Shown: piece after piece, positions 1-12,359 of the stretch | How the letters are laid out: every line of letters begins with the position of its first letter | Numbering within the stretch: position 1 is the first letter of the stretch | Assembly: GCA_029953675.1 (NCBI GenBank) | Contig: JAMWBK010000002.1 | Location: 2,604,001 to 2,668,000 of the forward strand | Direction: 5' to 3' | DNA from: Rhodosorus marinus | Lineage: Eukaryota; Rhodophyta; Stylonematophyceae; Stylonematales; Stylonemataceae | DNA: 64,000 nucleotides | The notes under the pieces: generated by a model | The model's input: only the letters and a program-made list of their open reading frames with translations | Told to the model about the DNA's origin: nothing | The model's database searches: none | Program-made: the position numbers and the translations under genes

Positions 1-497
1 GTAAAGGTGGAGCCCGATCCTACGATCCTAGGCCTTCGACGGGAACTGAAGATAAACCCCATGAACTTCGTTCGGCCCCTGAAAACGGCGCATAACTGAT
101 AGTCGAGTCTAGCAACGAAGCCTCCAAAATCCATCCCCAATCAGCCGGGAATTTGTACATCTCGAATTTTTGTATTTCACGAATTTTTGAAAGGGTAGGG
201 TTGCCGATGAGATTTTTTCCTCCCGTGCCCGAGAAGGAAATGGCCCAAGGTTTGTATTAATAATAAAAAAGCATCGGTTTTCGTGGGATGAGGATTTTTC
301 CTTTTCTGTTGGACTTGGAAGGGAGGAAGAGAGGACTCTTAGGCTGCTTTTGGTGTTGAGGCGAGGGTTGGGGGGCGCGGGGACGTGGGCGATGTAGAGG
401 GTTGTTTGGTAGGGCGTTTCGGGGATAAAGAACTTAGGAAAGGATTTTCGGTTGTAGATAAGGGGAAGAGTTTTTTTTTGAAACTTGTTTTTATATC
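1..497 (+). promoter_or_regulatory. 5' flank and G/T-rich leader of the first gene
   Basis: No gene is visible here. The last 150-200 bases before the ATG at 498 are strongly G/T-rich and almost free of C on the plus strand (for example 355-420), a composition that recurs upstream of most starts in this window. No TATA box was found. It is probably promoter plus 5' untranslated leader of the gene starting at 498. Confidence 0.4.
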
Positions 498-1352
498 ATG
501 GAAGCGTTTTTGAACCTTAATGTCGCCGGCGTTGGGAGCTTGGCTGCGCGGAGGAGGAGCTGTTCACCGAGAGCTAGGCCGAGGCCTCTTGGGATGACCC
601 AGATGGCGTCGTTTGATCGGGTATTAGGTGACATGATGAAGTTTCCAAAAAGCTTGTTTGAGAAGAAACCGAAGGAAATGCATGGGGCTATCTCAAGTAG
701 TGACATTGATAGTGGCATGGAGAACCGTGAACTGATGATCCTTACCACTACGATAGTCGCCAAAGAGAACAGTCAGGATAAAATGGTGAGTTACATCGTG
801 GACAAGAAATGTATGGTTACAATCCGTTGCTCAAGGGGTCAAAATTGCTATGTGTGTTTTCTGTTGAGATAGGCGGTCGCGTTGAAGAAACTCCAAGACG
901 CGACTGTGGAACTAGAGGTCCCGGACGTATGCAAAACGATTGTGGTGAACCAGGATCCGGTAAGATGAGCATAGAAAACAGTTTGGGATGTGAAAGCGTT
1001 CTAAACAGTGCCTTTGCTTTTTACAGGAGGAGTTGAACGTATTTCAAATGATTGAGGTTTTGGTTGGACTCAATGGGATGACCTCGCATCAAAAGAGCTC
1101 CCACTATCAGACATTTATTCGTGAAGCGCAGCCCTTGCTTGAAAATAGTCTCGGTGTACATATCTGTCGAGTAAGCTCTGGTTGAGACAGCCTGGGAGCT
1201 TCACGTTTTTGTTGTCCTAACACATCGCCGAGCGTTTGTTTTGTTCTGCTGTTCAGGTACGTGACGGACAGGTTTCTGATGGACTATATCCTTTTGGACC
1301 CGGCGGAGAAGGAGGAAGGGACGACATGGTCTATTCAGGAAAGACGGTCTAG
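498..1352 (+). CDS. Orphan protein with plastid-type leader (four exons)
   Basis: Model of 204 residues from exons 498-785, 873-959, 1027-1170 and 1257-1352, all phase-0 GT-AG junctions. The N-terminus reads MEAFLNLNVAG and is followed by an Arg/Ser/Pro-rich stretch to about residue 35. A Phe near the start followed by a basic, hydroxylated region is what plastid transit peptides of red and glaucophyte algae look like, so import into a plastid is likely but inferred. The mature part is soluble, mixed charge, with VFQMIEVLVGLNGMT near residue 130; I do not recognise the family. The last exon is the weakest part: its other frame (YVTDRFLMDYILLDP) also looks protein-like, but no GT donor gives that phase, so the C-terminus may be wrong. 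Confidence 0.5.
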
Positions 1353-2460
1353 GTTTTACGTCAATCGCAGCTATACACAAGCTAGCTCCATATGAATGTA
1401 TCGATAATAAATGGGACAGACTCAATTCGGAAAGGTTCACATCGAAGCTCAGACCGGCTAGTTCGGTGCTTTTCTCACCGGATTCATTCACAGGCAAACG
1501 CTTGCATTACTGTGCTCGAAAACGAAACGAAAGCGGAGACGCACGCGAAGACGGAGATTCCTCTACATTCCTGAGATCTGCCGGAACTCTAAACAAGATG
1601 TCAACCACGACAGGAAACAACAAAAAGAAAAGAAAAAACAGAAGACGTGAGCATTAACCAAACCATTCGTTTGGAGAATCCATTGCATATTCCTATCAGG
1701 CGATCTCCCCCCAATCCAAATTCCGCCTCCCTCATCCACCCCCAACAATATTCCGCCTCCCTCATCCACCCCAGCCTTCTACAGTCCTACTTTCAAAATC
1801 ATTGAAAAAAAGAAAACGAACTTACGTGATTTCGAGCACACCGAAGACTCATCTAAACAAAATAATTGTAAATGATTGTATTTTTGATCAAAATACACCA
1901 ATTCCATCATAATTGGTTTATAAAACAATCAAAAATCACTATTAACCAATGAAAACTTCGTATGTAACTCTAATATGCCAATAAAAATTGCTGTTTAGTT
2001 ATAATGATTGACTAGATATCCCTGTGAAGCCGAATTTGGCGGGAGGTCAATTTTGTTTTCGAAGCGAGGGTCCTCTCACGACGTTTGACAAGACCAGGTT
2101 TGCATAGGGGGAGGGTGGGAAACTGTCTGTGGGTAGGAGTGATGTAAATGCTCTGAAAGAGAGAACTGAACTGGATGGTACAGAGCAATAGCTCAGGATT
2201 AGTAAATTCTTGGAAATTTCTTACATACGTTTGAGAAACGTATGCAAGCGAGTGAGCGGGTTTACTGAGTGTGGTTCCAGGCGTTTGCCGTGAGGTGTTG
2301 CTTCGTCGGGGATTGTTCGGGCTTCTTGGACGACTGCTTTGCTTGCGAACAGACGTGGTTTTTGTAGTGGAAGGTTTTATGATTGTGTAGTATGACTGGA
2401 AGTGAAGCATTGGCTGGCCTTGGTTGAGTTGGGCTGTTGTTGTATTGTTTCTGTTCGGCC
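1353..2460. other. Intergenic; 3' flank and PDS5 promoter region
   Basis: No supported gene. It holds a 22-bp direct repeat (1721-1742 and 1751-1772), an A/T-rich stretch at 1800-2000, and a G/T-rich stretch at 2260-2460 leading into the PDS5 start. Long minus-strand reading through 2012-2617 overlaps PDS5 exon 1, is low in complexity and is treated as a shadow. Confidence 0.5.
1721..1772. repeat. Two copies of a 22-bp direct repeat, 30-bp period
   Basis: TTCCGCCTCCCTCATCCACC plus two further C bases occurs at 1721-1742 and again, identically, at 1751-1772, separated by 8 bases. It lies between the first gene and PDS5. Simple local duplication is the likely origin; no function is evident. 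Confidence 0.8.
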
Positions 2461-5400
2461 ATGGCGGACACTGATTTTGAGGTGGAGGGCGTTGTGGACT
2501 CCTCCAGTGTGCTCGAGGAGCTCGTGCAGTCCGGACAGGTGCCTTCCTCAGAATACTTGGATGAGCTTCAAAAATTGCCCAGTAGTGATCCTCAAACTCT
2601 CGAACATTGTGATTCACCCGAGTTCGGATCGCGACTGGCTGAGCTCGCAGACGGCCCGAAGGGCAAGCTGAGCAGAGCCTACGTAAAAGGCGGGAAAATC
2701 GAGCAAGAACTTATCGAGCGCCTTCGGAATGTCCAACTAGAGCTGAAGGGTTTGGAGCAGGGATACCGAAACCACGCGCTCGAGGATCTCGCCATTTCCC
2801 TCGTCGAGGATGATCTTCTTCAGAGCCAGAGCAAAGAAGTCCGCATTTTGCTCGCTTGCTGTCTTGCTGATGTCCTTCGGGTGTTCGCGCCGAGCGCACC
2901 TTATGAAGAACCGATGCTGAAGACGATTTTCGTCTTGTTTGTAAGGCAGTTACGTGGCCTTGAAGATGTTGAAAGCCCGCTCTGGAGTTTCACGTACTAT
3001 TTGTTGGAAAAATTGTCTCTAGTCAAGGCGTTTGTGATGGTGGCAGATGACGAGGATATTGTCACCAAGACATTTGAGAACCTGTACTCCGCTATGCAGG
3101 AGAATCAATCATACAAGGTCCTCACTCTGGTACAGAACATTTTAGTTACAATTGTTGAGGAGACAACGCAGCCCGTTCAGCAGTGGCTATTGGACGTGCT
3201 ATTGCAACCGCTGGTTGCTGGTCGTGACTCTGGAAAAGATATTGCCTACAGCGTGCTCCGCCGTAGCACATCCATCCTTCAGTCGCCAGTGTCAAACTTT
3301 CTCAATTCTTTGCTTGCACAGGACAGTCGGCTACAGACGTAAGCATCATGGCGCCACATACACGCACAAGCGAAGCTCATACTTGATTTTTTCTCAGAGG
3401 TTTCGCTCGTTTTCTTTTCTCAGTGAACTGGTTGACTACAAGGAGGACCTGATCGTCGCTTTGAATAAGGTCTCATCAGAGTTTCTTCTTTACGTTATTC
3501 CTAACCTCGAGAGAGAGCTGACCTCCGGGGTGGAGGCCAATCGCAGAGGTGCCGTTGCTATTATGAGCAGGGTGTTTTCAGAACCGGATTCCTCGGCAGT
3601 GAAAGACTATCCCACGCTTTACAAAGGTTTTTTGCGCCGAGCAACGGATATAGAGCCCCTAATTCGAAAACAAACTATTGCTGCATGTCGTGATATTGTT
3701 GAGGCTCACTCGTGGACAGCGACGGATATTCTACCCGCCCTTGAAGGCCGCCTAATGGATACTTCTGAAGAAGTACGAGAACTTGCCGTGGAAACTATTT
3801 TCGCCCTGAACAAGCTCACGAAAGAGGAGACGTTAGCCGTCGCGTCGGAGAGAATGATGGACAAGCACGTCGGCACTCGGCGGAAAGCGGTGACGTGCGT
3901 CCTTGAGCTGCTGACGGAGACGATTAAATCATGGGGCGGCGTAGTTGCGCCAAGAGAGCTGGTTGATATTGATGATGTTCCAGTGTGGGCTGTGCAGAGT
4001 TCGCTGAGAAGTGCAAAGGCGCTGAGCAAAACAGCGGACAGGAGGAGCCTGTATCCAATCGAACGGGCTCTGTTTGAGGAATCGCTTGTGGAGACAGAAT
4101 CCTACGAGACTCGCGTTGCGATCTGGTTGCACGTCTTTGACGAAATTGAAGAAGACCAGCGGGAGCTTCTGCGTGAGCTTCTCAGTTCTAGGGAATTAAT
4201 TCGGAAACGTTTCAGAGCAGCCATCAAGTATCGAAAACGTTCCATTCTCGAGGCAGGAGACCATGCACTTATCTGTAGTTGCGCTGCGAACGACTCCAGC
4301 GAGATCCTCACTGACGAAGAATACGGAACGGCCCTCTCGGTGGTCGCAAAACACCATCCAGCCATTGATGGTACAGAAAGCTCTAGTCTCAAACACCTCA
4401 AAACCATTTTCAAGGCTGTAGACATAAGCGTCTTCGATGATCTAACCACCATATGTGATGAGCAATCCAGCAACGAGGTTGTGTCTGCCGCCGCGGAATC
4501 CGTTGTCGCAAAATTCGACAAGGCCCAGCAAGCGAGATCGTTCCTAGTGGACCAAATAATCCCCTGGGGTCGTGAAGAAATTTTCTCAGAAGACTTCCTG
4601 CGCACATCGGCTAGTATTGCTACGCAGCCTCCGAAGGTGAGGCCGAATACTGACAGCGATCTTGTCCAATGATTCAAACTTTCGTGGGATATGAATTGAA
4701 ACAACCGTCTTCGGTCCTGCCTTCATGTGGTTAAGGGAATGGTTCCGCTTAGAAATTTCGCGGAGTGGTTTCTAGGGGCAGCTGCATCGGTCGTTCCGCG
4801 ATCGTTTGAGGGCATTAGTGAGGCCATTGCAGATCTTTTGTTGACTACACCAAAACCTTCAACAGCTTTGCAAGTTTTGTCCTCTATTGGCGAGTGTTTC
4901 CATATCCATGGACCCCGAATGTCAGCCGTGAACAAGAAACTGGAGGAAATTTCCCTATCCAGCGATTACAAGGACGCCAAATGGGCTGCAAGGGCGTTAG
5001 TTCAAATGAATGGAGATGATGCAAGTCTCCCAGTATGGACGCAGCTTTTGCGCTCGATCGAACGATGCCTTGATGTAGGAGAAGGAGACGGGCCGGAAAC
5101 GGTTCTAGGAGCTTTGACAACGCTTTCCCAGATTGCTTCTCGGAGTAAATCGGTTTGGCCACTCATATCTACGAAGGCAGTTGAATTCTCGTCCCGACTT
5201 TTGAAGGGTGAACTGGAAATGACGGTAAGGACGCAGGAAGGATCAGCGTGGAACCTCAGGCCTTACCACTAGAACTCCATTGCGTTTTTATTTTTGAACC
5301 TGATTACTACAGCAAACCCGGAAGACCAAATATGCCGAATGCTGCAAACGGGCTATGAAAATCTTAGTCCACTCCGCGCGGCAGTCCCATGAAGGCAACC

Positions 5401-7211
5401 GTTCTTCTGCGGCGAGTACAATGCAAGAGACGCTATCACTGCTGCTAACCGTGGCGGAGAGCAATGGAGACGTCTTTAACGTGCATTCAGGAGATGAAGA
5501 GGCCTCCGCAGAGGATCCTGAATGCGCAAGAGTTAGGCTAGCGTCTGCTTGTGGGGTCCTGAGCCTTTCCAGATCTCTCAGCCCGGAAAATTTTCCCATG
5601 ATATGCCCCAGTAATTTCCTTAGAACTGTGCTCATCGCACAGGACGTGCACCCCGACGTGCGGGTTTCATTTGCGGAGAAAATCTACAAAGGAATTCTTC
5701 ACAAGAGACTGCAGATACGATGGATGGTCGGATTTATTCTTATGGCGGTTGACCCTGACAAGGAGAATACTGATACGGTGAAGAAGTGCACTACCAACCT
5801 CGTCAGAATTTGGCGGCTAAAAGTGGAGGACTTCAAGAAAAGAGAGGGGAAGAACGACATAAGAAAAGTACTTCCTATGCTCCCTGAAAGCGTTCTACCG
5901 AGCGTGATATGGATGCTCGCTCATCATCCAGACGCCAAAGTGGATGAGGAGAAGGGATTTCCTGATACGAAGAAATACTTAGAGTTCTTCTTCAGTCGTC
6001 TACTAGTCCAGAGTGACTACGCCTCATTTTTGCACCAGATTCTGCAGGTAGGTCTCGCAAGAACTAGAGCAGCACGCTCATCTACTCGAATCTAATAGTC
6101 GAGTGCGCACTTTCTTCATACCCAAGACTGTGGTGCTTTCACAGGACGCCACAGACCCATTACCGGAAGGAGACGAGACCTTGCCGACTGCATATCAGCG
6201 AGGAGCAGGAACACTGATGATCCGAAAGGTTGCCAACCTAGGCATTACTATGTTGGTCGATATGCAGAGTGGACGAAAATGGGACCTCACACAGTTTCCA
6301 GGGAGGTTCTTTCTCCCCGAGGAACTGTTCGTCACGAAGCAGGTCTCGAGGACATTGCTTCGAGCCGCGAAAGAAATGGACAAGACTCAGGCTTCCTCGC
6401 GATTAGAAAAGGGTACGTTGAATGGGCACGAGCAACTTGCGCTGCTTTTCGGGGCTAACAGTAGCATGTTTGCTCCCCACAGTAGGACCAGACCCAAGCG
6501 CGAGCAGAAGACGTGCGAAAAAATCGTTCAAGGCCTTTGAAGATGAACCCGTTGAACCGACACATAGCGCTCCGGTGGCTCAGTCCAAAGCACGAGAACG
6601 GTCGAGCACGTACCGCGATAGCGGATTAGAAGCTCCTAAGAACAAGGATGAAGGAATATCGGCCAGGGCTCTACGACAGATCGCTCGGAACCAAGACCCG
6701 GAGGGCGTGAGATTAAATCGAAGCTCGAAAGAGCTTGATGGTACGACTTGAGGAGCCAACTGTCAGAATTTTGAAGAACAATACTTCGCTAAGAGCTAAC
6801 TAAATACTTTTCAACTGCCACGCAGATGAAAAGCAACAAGCTGATGTAAAGTCGAAGTCCGCAGGAAATGAGCAGATGAATGAAACCTCCGAAGAGCCAA
6901 AGACTCCGTTTGAGTTGCCAAAGGCCAGGAGGAGCACTAGATCGCGGAAGCGCAACATCGGTTTTGGTGGTGAAAACCAACTGGAAGCAACGCCAACGTC
7001 AGCTCCAGTGCGGAACACCCAACAACGCGGAAGTCACATCGAAGAAGATCAGGAGATACCCGGACTGCCAACCGATACTCGTAGCACGCCGCGACGGGAA
7101 AGAAAAAAGCCGAAGCGCTATGAAGAAGATGCAGAAGATGGCGTGACGAACAGTGCAAAAAGCAGCACTGGTTCCGCCTTATCGCGAAATTCAGCAGCCA
7201 AAGCGCGATAG
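2461..7211 (+). CDS. PDS5: PDS5 sister chromatid cohesion protein
   Basis: PDS5 is the HEAT-repeat regulator that binds the cohesin subunit SCC1 on chromatin and governs cohesion maintenance and cohesin release. Exons 2461-3338, 3424-4636, 4736-5224, 5313-6047, 6145-6412, 6483-6740 and 6826-7211 join in frame to 1408 residues, the size usual for the family. The family signature is clear near residue 125: VRILLACCLADVLRVFAP followed by APYEEPMLKTIF, then LRGLEDVESPLWSFTYYLLE. The next 900 residues are alpha-helical repeats. The last 200 are basic, Ser/Glu-rich and disordered, with KKSFKAF and RRSTRSRKRN, typical of the DNA-binding tails of PDS5. The start follows a G/T-rich leader and has GCC ATG GCG context. 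Introns are 69-100 nt, all GT-AG. Confident. Confidence 0.93.
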
Positions 7212-8010
7212 TGACATTATTAACCCAAAACAAAAAGCCAGCCCACCCAGAGCTGGCCGATATTATTGTTCGTTACCCTGAACCAGCAACCCAAACCCGA
7301 CCGCCACAATTCACCTGGGCAAGGAGACAGGTCAAGTCAACTCCAAGTACTAAATATAATATGCGCATCTCAATACAACGCAACCACGTATTCGATCCCA
7401 CTGCTTCCAAAGATCCATGACCGTTATCTCGGCTACAACCCTTTTGCCGAAAACAGAGCCCGCCCGAGGCCATCGCCCAGCAGAAAAAAATGTAAGATCC
7501 GTTGGGATCGGCTGGACTTAATTGGTTAAGTTCGGGAATTCAGCCAACCAAAAATCCAGCCTTGATAATATTGACTGAACGACACTTACTAACCAATTAA
7601 CGAATAGAATTTTCTGACGTTCCGATATAGAAAAACCAATGAGATTGTTGTCTAATCGGCACGGTGACAAATAGTGTCCGCTGGAATATACCCGTTGAAG
7701 GGGAGCCCCTTCCAGATTTGCCATTTGGAGAGGAACAGGCTGTACAAAGGGGATCAATGATTACGACTTAGCTACTGCGGTCGGAGGAGATTTTTTATTG
7801 TTTTGGGAGGGGTTAAGTAGTCTGTTCGGGTATTTAGAAGGCTGAAACTCTGCATGGGGGAAAGCGGGAAGCTTGGTTTTGTTTTTGTTCTTGTGGGTAG
7901 TTTTGGGTGGTTTTTTCTGCGTTCGTGGGTGGGGCGGGTTTGCGGGTTTTTGGGGCCCGGATGAGGAGAGTCTTGAGTGTGGTAGGAAAAGTGCATAGCA
8001 AGGGAGTAGT
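7212..8010. other. Intergenic between PDS5 and NDH-2
   Basis: No supported gene. The right half (about 7790-8010) is G/T-rich on the plus strand with long GGGTTTTTGGGG-like runs and leads directly into the ATG at 8011, so it is most likely promoter and 5' leader of the dehydrogenase gene. Reading frames on the minus strand here are products of that skew. Confidence 0.5.
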
Positions 8011-9934
8011 ATGAGTATTGCTGCGGCAAGAGCGGCTAAGCTGCCGAAGTTGGTTGTGCTGGGAACAGGATGGGGATCGTTTAGCTTTCTGAAAAATATT
8101 GATGCGTCCAAATTCAATGTATCTGTGGTTTCGCCGCGAGATCATATGTTGTTCACCCCGCTGCTGGCGAGTACAACCGTTGGGACGTTGGAGCATCGTT
8201 CGGTCATTGAATCGCTCAGGCCCATGGCTGCTACAAAGGGGGTCAAATTCTATCAGGTTGGTAGAGAGACACACCATCCTCCAGGAATTAAGGTCTATGC
8301 TCTGGGTAGGAAACTGACTCGTCGTTGGTTTTCCTTAGGGAGAGGCGCTAACCGTAAATCCGGAGAAGCGAACGGTGACAGTAGGAAAGGCAGTGCTTGA
8401 TCGATTCAAGCGTGAACACAGAAAACTGGACCTGTCGGCCTTGGGTGAACAGTTTACTCTTCCATATGATGCGCTCGTTGTCGGTGTTGGTGCAGTTCCG
8501 AACACCTTTGGTATTCCGGGAGTTGAGGACAACACATTTTTCTTGAAGGAAGCACGAGACGGCAAGCTCATCCGTGGAAGAATTCATGATTGCTTCGAAG
8601 CGGCTTCGTACCCAATGGAAGACGAGGACAAGGCTTCTGTTGAAGCAAGGAAAGCTCTTCTCACGTTTTGCGTTGTGGGGGGAGGCCCGACGGGTTGCGA
8701 ATTTGCAGGTAGGAAACCCACTCGATGATGAAGAGAAAGAACCGGGACGTGTAAGGGCATTTGCAATCGGAGCTTGTTCTCAACGGATCTGTTCTTGTGT
8801 CTACTGCAATCAATGACGAGTTTGTCTTTAGCCGAGTTGACCGATTTTATCAATCAGGATGTCGGAAGAGCATATCCGAACGCTTTCTCCGGAAGCACCC
8901 ACCTGTGGCCTCGTGTGATTCTCTTAGAGGCTTCAGGCGAACTTCTAGGTGCATTTGACACCTCTCTGAGATCGTATGCGCTAAGAAAACTTCATAAAAG
9001 TGGGAACTGCGAAGTCCGACTTGGAGCCGCGGTCGAAAGGGTTGAACCAGGAGTTATCGTATTGAAGGTTGGGTTTTTGTCAACAGGGATATGTCCGCTG
9101 ACAGTCCTATGAGACAAGCTGATTATCCAGTACGCTAGGCGTGGACGACAAGGCACCCCGCTGACGAAATTTCGTCTTGGAATCCGTAGGGTGGAGAGAA
9201 GATTCGGTGTGGTTTGGTCGTGTGGAGCACTGGTATTGGACCAAGAAAGTTCGTAGCGGAAGGGATGAAGTGGGCAAAGAGAACAAACGGAAGAATAGAG
9301 GTCGATGATAGGTTACAGCTCGTTGATCCAAAAGGGAAAGGTAGGATCTTCGCGATTGGTGATTGTGCTCAAGTCAGCGGCTCAATCTACCCCGCCATAG
9401 CACAGGTATGAGGCTACTCCTACTTCTCACTTGAGCTGGGTCTAGCAATGGAAACAAGCAGCACCTTGTCGAGTCCTGTTCAGAGACGCTTGCCGGTCTT
9501 ACAACTTCGCTCTCTCGGCATTGTCGCTCAGGTCGCTGAACAGCAGGGCAACTACCTCGCCAAAGCTCTGAATACCAAAGGAATACCGGATAAGGATATC
9601 ATCAACAGTCAGGAGTCGTTTCGGTTTGCTTCGAAAGGTTTGAAACAAAATAACATCGATTGGAGCCCCATCGATAATACTCCCTGCTTGGCGCTGACCA
9701 GTCTTTCATCCTTTATCGACAGGCATGCTCGCTTATCTTGGCAACTACTCAGGCGTGGCATCGTTGGTGTCACAGGACAAGGCTGGAAAGGACGTAAAGA
9801 TGAAGGGGCATATTGCTTGGCTGCTCTGGCGCGGGGCATACTTGAGCAAACTGGGAACTTGGCGAAATCGTCTGCAAGTTCCAGTCGATTGGGCGAAAAC
9901 GCTATTATTCGGCCGCGACCCGTCCAGATTTTAG
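8011..9934 (+). CDS. Type II NAD(P)H dehydrogenase (alternative, rotenone-insensitive)
   Basis: This flavoenzyme oxidises NAD(P)H and passes electrons to quinone without pumping protons, bypassing complex I. Exons 8011-8256, 8339-8708, 8832-9067, 9190-9405, 9532-9637 and 9723-9934 give 461 residues. The first dinucleotide-binding motif is GTGWGS at residues 18-23 and the second is GGGPTGCEFAAEL from about 196. Further family marks are VVWSTGIGP, FAIGDCAQ and AQVAEQQGNYLAKALN. The C-terminus, with WLLWRGAYL and a final FGRDPSRF, is the membrane-anchoring amphipathic tail. No EF-hand insertion is present, so it is of the NDA/NDI/NDC type rather than NDB. The leader is short and basic, which fits a mitochondrial or plastid location, but which one cannot be told. 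The intron 1 donor is the unusual GTTGGT. Confidence 0.93.
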
Positions 9935-10164
9935 GCCAGTGCAAGCTGTTGACTACCCACTTGACGCTCTTGTTCAGTTCCGTCAAGGATTCCTCGATGC
10001 CAAGTTTTCTTCAATGGTTTCGGCATAACAAGGGATGGCCTATGATACCTTGCACCTCACGGCCTGATTTAGATCAGTGCGGACATTGCGACGACTGCTA
10101 ATAAGCGTGTTAATATCTTGACCGTAATTTTTCTGTTACATAATTTGACACCATCTATTTGACG

Positions 10165-11823
10165 TTAATCTCCTCTCTGAAAGCGTTCTTGTACCCACTT
10201 CTGTCCAGTAAGCTGCTCCCTAACACATCCACTCACCGGTAGCCTACGCCGGTGCATGAATTTCCAGACTCTCCACAGGCCGTCACTGTTTTCCGAAGAG
10301 AGATGCGCGTGCAGTGCCAAGTTCGCACCGACTTGTTCGTCCAACTTGCCCAGCTTTACCAGTCGGGAGAGCTCACGTTCAACTTCCTCAGGATCTTGGC
10401 CAGGGCTTGTACATAATAATACGATATTTGCAAAGACGGTAATGGAGTCTGCACACTTTGCAAGTTCCTTGAGCAACTCGACCACGCAGGTGTCAGGACC
10501 AAACTCTGCCACATACGCTTCCAATACTATTCTATACGTTTCACGGTCCGCTTTGATGTTTGAGTGATTCATTCTTCGCAGCCAGCGCCGTGCGTCCCTG
10601 GTTTCGCGCGTCCGAAGATACCCCTCAACCATCACATTACATATCTCCACATCTGGGGGGGTTCCGCGGTTGGTCAGCTCCTTCTGCTTCTCCTCTGCGG
10701 CTGTCATATCTCCTGCATAGGACATAGCACGGACAGTCATCTTGCTGGAAGCAACAGAGGGCTCGCGCAGTTGGTTGTACACATCCATTGCATCTTCCTT
10801 CCGTCCCCGCTCCGCATAGAACTTCAGAAGCGCCACAAGCGATAGTTCTTCGACAGCCAGCTCGAGGTCTAGAAGCTTGTTCTTGACGGCCAGGGTCTGA
10901 GCTAAATCCCCGCAGAGAAGGTAAGCACGGAGCAGGCTATTCAGCATCTCGGGGTCATCATCCCGCTTCAGCAGGATTGCCCACAGGTGATACATCCTGA
11001 CCGCGGCAAGGTTGCCATTCTCGCCATACACTTTGATGATGCTCGCGAGCAGTTTTGTAGTTCGTTGACGACCCGGAAAGTCCTTTTCAAAGTCCTCGAA
11101 AATGGACTCAGCTGAACGAACGTCGTCGAGAGCTCCAAAAGCTTCAATCGCTTGCGCACAATCATCGAGGGTGATCTGGAAATTGCTCGCTGTCTTCATG
11201 CGCTTCCACGTACTCTGCAGGCCAGGGAGATCCTTCCTGTAACCATCTAACAGGATGAGGAAGGCTTGTCTGTCTGGTTGTTCAGGTAAATCCTCCAGAC
11301 AAGCGAAGATCAGCTCAGCACGATCCATTTGCGCTGCTGTAACATATCCACGAAGGACGTCTTTGTACGTTGCCGCACTGGACTTGACGCCGTAGTCGGC
11401 CTGAAAACTTCGGAGCTTGTTAATCTTCTCAACGATTCCGTGGTTGGCGTAGACTCTCATCATCGCGCCCAGAACTGGTTCTTCCGGAGTGAAACGAAGG
11501 AGGTAGTCTTCGAAAATCATCTCCGCCTTCTCCACAGAATGCAGTTCGCCGAACGCTAGAATCAACCTCCCAAAGTACCATCCCGACTCCAACCTTCCCG
11601 CCTCCCGATCCCTTCTATAAAACTCCTCCGCGTCCGTCAAACGCCCGAGCTTCAGCCGGCCTTCAATCCTGTTCACGTGCCGGGCCAACTTTACCCGCCT
11701 CACATCAGCTTCCAGCCGTTGCTTCTCAGAACAAACCGCGGTTAGTCCACAACCTCCACGCTGACTATTCCTCCCTCTCAACAACCCAGCACATTCCACA
11801 AACCCGCTCAGGTTCATTTCCAT
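10165..11823 (-). CDS. PPR-repeat protein, single exon
   Basis: A 552-residue open frame without introns. From about residue 50 it is built of back-to-back helical pairs of the pentatricopeptide type, with recurring patterns such as FGELHSVEKAEMIFEDY, LLDGYRKDL, IIKVYGENGNLAAVRMY and MVEGYLRTRETRDARRWL. PPR proteins bind single-stranded organellar RNA one base per repeat and act in its processing, stability, translation or editing. No E/DYW editing domain or SMR domain follows the repeats. The N-terminus (MEMNLSGFVECAGLLRGRNS) could be an organelle leader. Lack of introns is usual for PPR genes in intron-rich genomes, explained by retroposition, and contrasts with its neighbours. Target RNA unknown. 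Confidence 0.85.
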   Translation of the reverse strand: MEMNLSGFVECAGLLRGRNSQRGGCGLTAVCSEKQRLEADVRRVKLARHVNRIEGRLKLGRLTDAEEFYRRDREAGRLESGWYFGRLILAFGELHSVEKAEMIFEDYLLRFTPEEPVLGAMMRVYANHGIVEKINKLRSFQADYGVKSSAATYKDVLRGYVTAAQMDRAELIFACLEDLPEQPDRQAFLILLDGYRKDLPGLQSTWKRMKTASNFQITLDDCAQAIEAFGALDDVRSAESIFEDFEKDFPGRQRTTKLLASIIKVYGENGNLAAVRMYHLWAILLKRDDDPEMLNSLLRAYLLCGDLAQTLAVKNKLLDLELAVEELSLVALLKFYAERGRKEDAMDVYNQLREPSVASSKMTVRAMSYAGDMTAAEEKQKELTNRGTPPDVEICNVMVEGYLRTRETRDARRWLRRMNHSNIKADRETYRIVLEAYVAEFGPDTCVVELLKELAKCADSITVFANIVLLCTSPGQDPEEVERELSRLVKLGKLDEQVGANLALHAHLSSENSDGLWRVWKFMHRRRLPVSGCVREQLTGQKWVQERFQRGD

Positions 11824-12359
11824 ACCCTCAGAAGAGCACGCCTTTGTTCACTCAATCGGATGACTCTGGAAGCTTGGCGTGACCAGCTCTACTTCCCGGT
11901 GGTCAAGCAAAAATTAAAAGTAGATAACCTTCCAATCCATCTAAACATCTGGCAAAAAAACACCAACTACTCCAGAAACCGCCACAGGTGGTTGTCAATG
12001 ATCTCCATCCTTTTCATCACCACTCCTTTCGCCGAATGCGAAGATGAAGCCAACTTTCCTCTCTCTCTCTCCCCAACCCCTTTCTTGTCAAAAGGAAGAT
12101 GATGAAATACTGGGGAAGATGCAGAAACCGTTTTTGGACTCAGCAAACCTAGCAACCCCTGAAGAAAGGAGGCAGAGAAAAAGGAGAAGAAGTTGATAAC
12201 GCCTTGTCCCCAGCAACGACGGCAGTTTGAAAAGCGCCAGAGAGTCAAAAACAGACACAGCACTGCGAGGAGGCTACCAAGGCGACCTCTGGTTCGCTTA
12301 AGAAAAGGAGCCGTCGAGAAGCAAAAACGCCGTAGACTAGAAAGACTAGAAACCCAAAC
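11824..12359. other. Upstream region of the PPR gene
   Basis: Contains no supported gene. On the minus strand, which is the PPR sense strand, the stretch 11940-12110 is G/T/A-rich and C-poor, like other leaders here. The open frames on both strands between 12193 and 12476 are rich in Lys/Arg on one strand and Ser/Leu on the other and are unlikely to be genes. The repeat tract begins at its right edge. Confidence 0.4.

Noticed and set aside
1257-1394. Alternative reading of the first gene's last exon (YVTDRFLMDYILLDP frame)
   Set aside because: Attractive peptide, but no GT or GC donor at the end of exon 3 gives the phase required.
2012-2617. Long minus-strand open frame of 201 codons
   Set aside because: Overlaps the conserved first exon of PDS5 and its G/T-rich leader; composition is His/Pro/Thr-rich as expected from the reverse of that skew.
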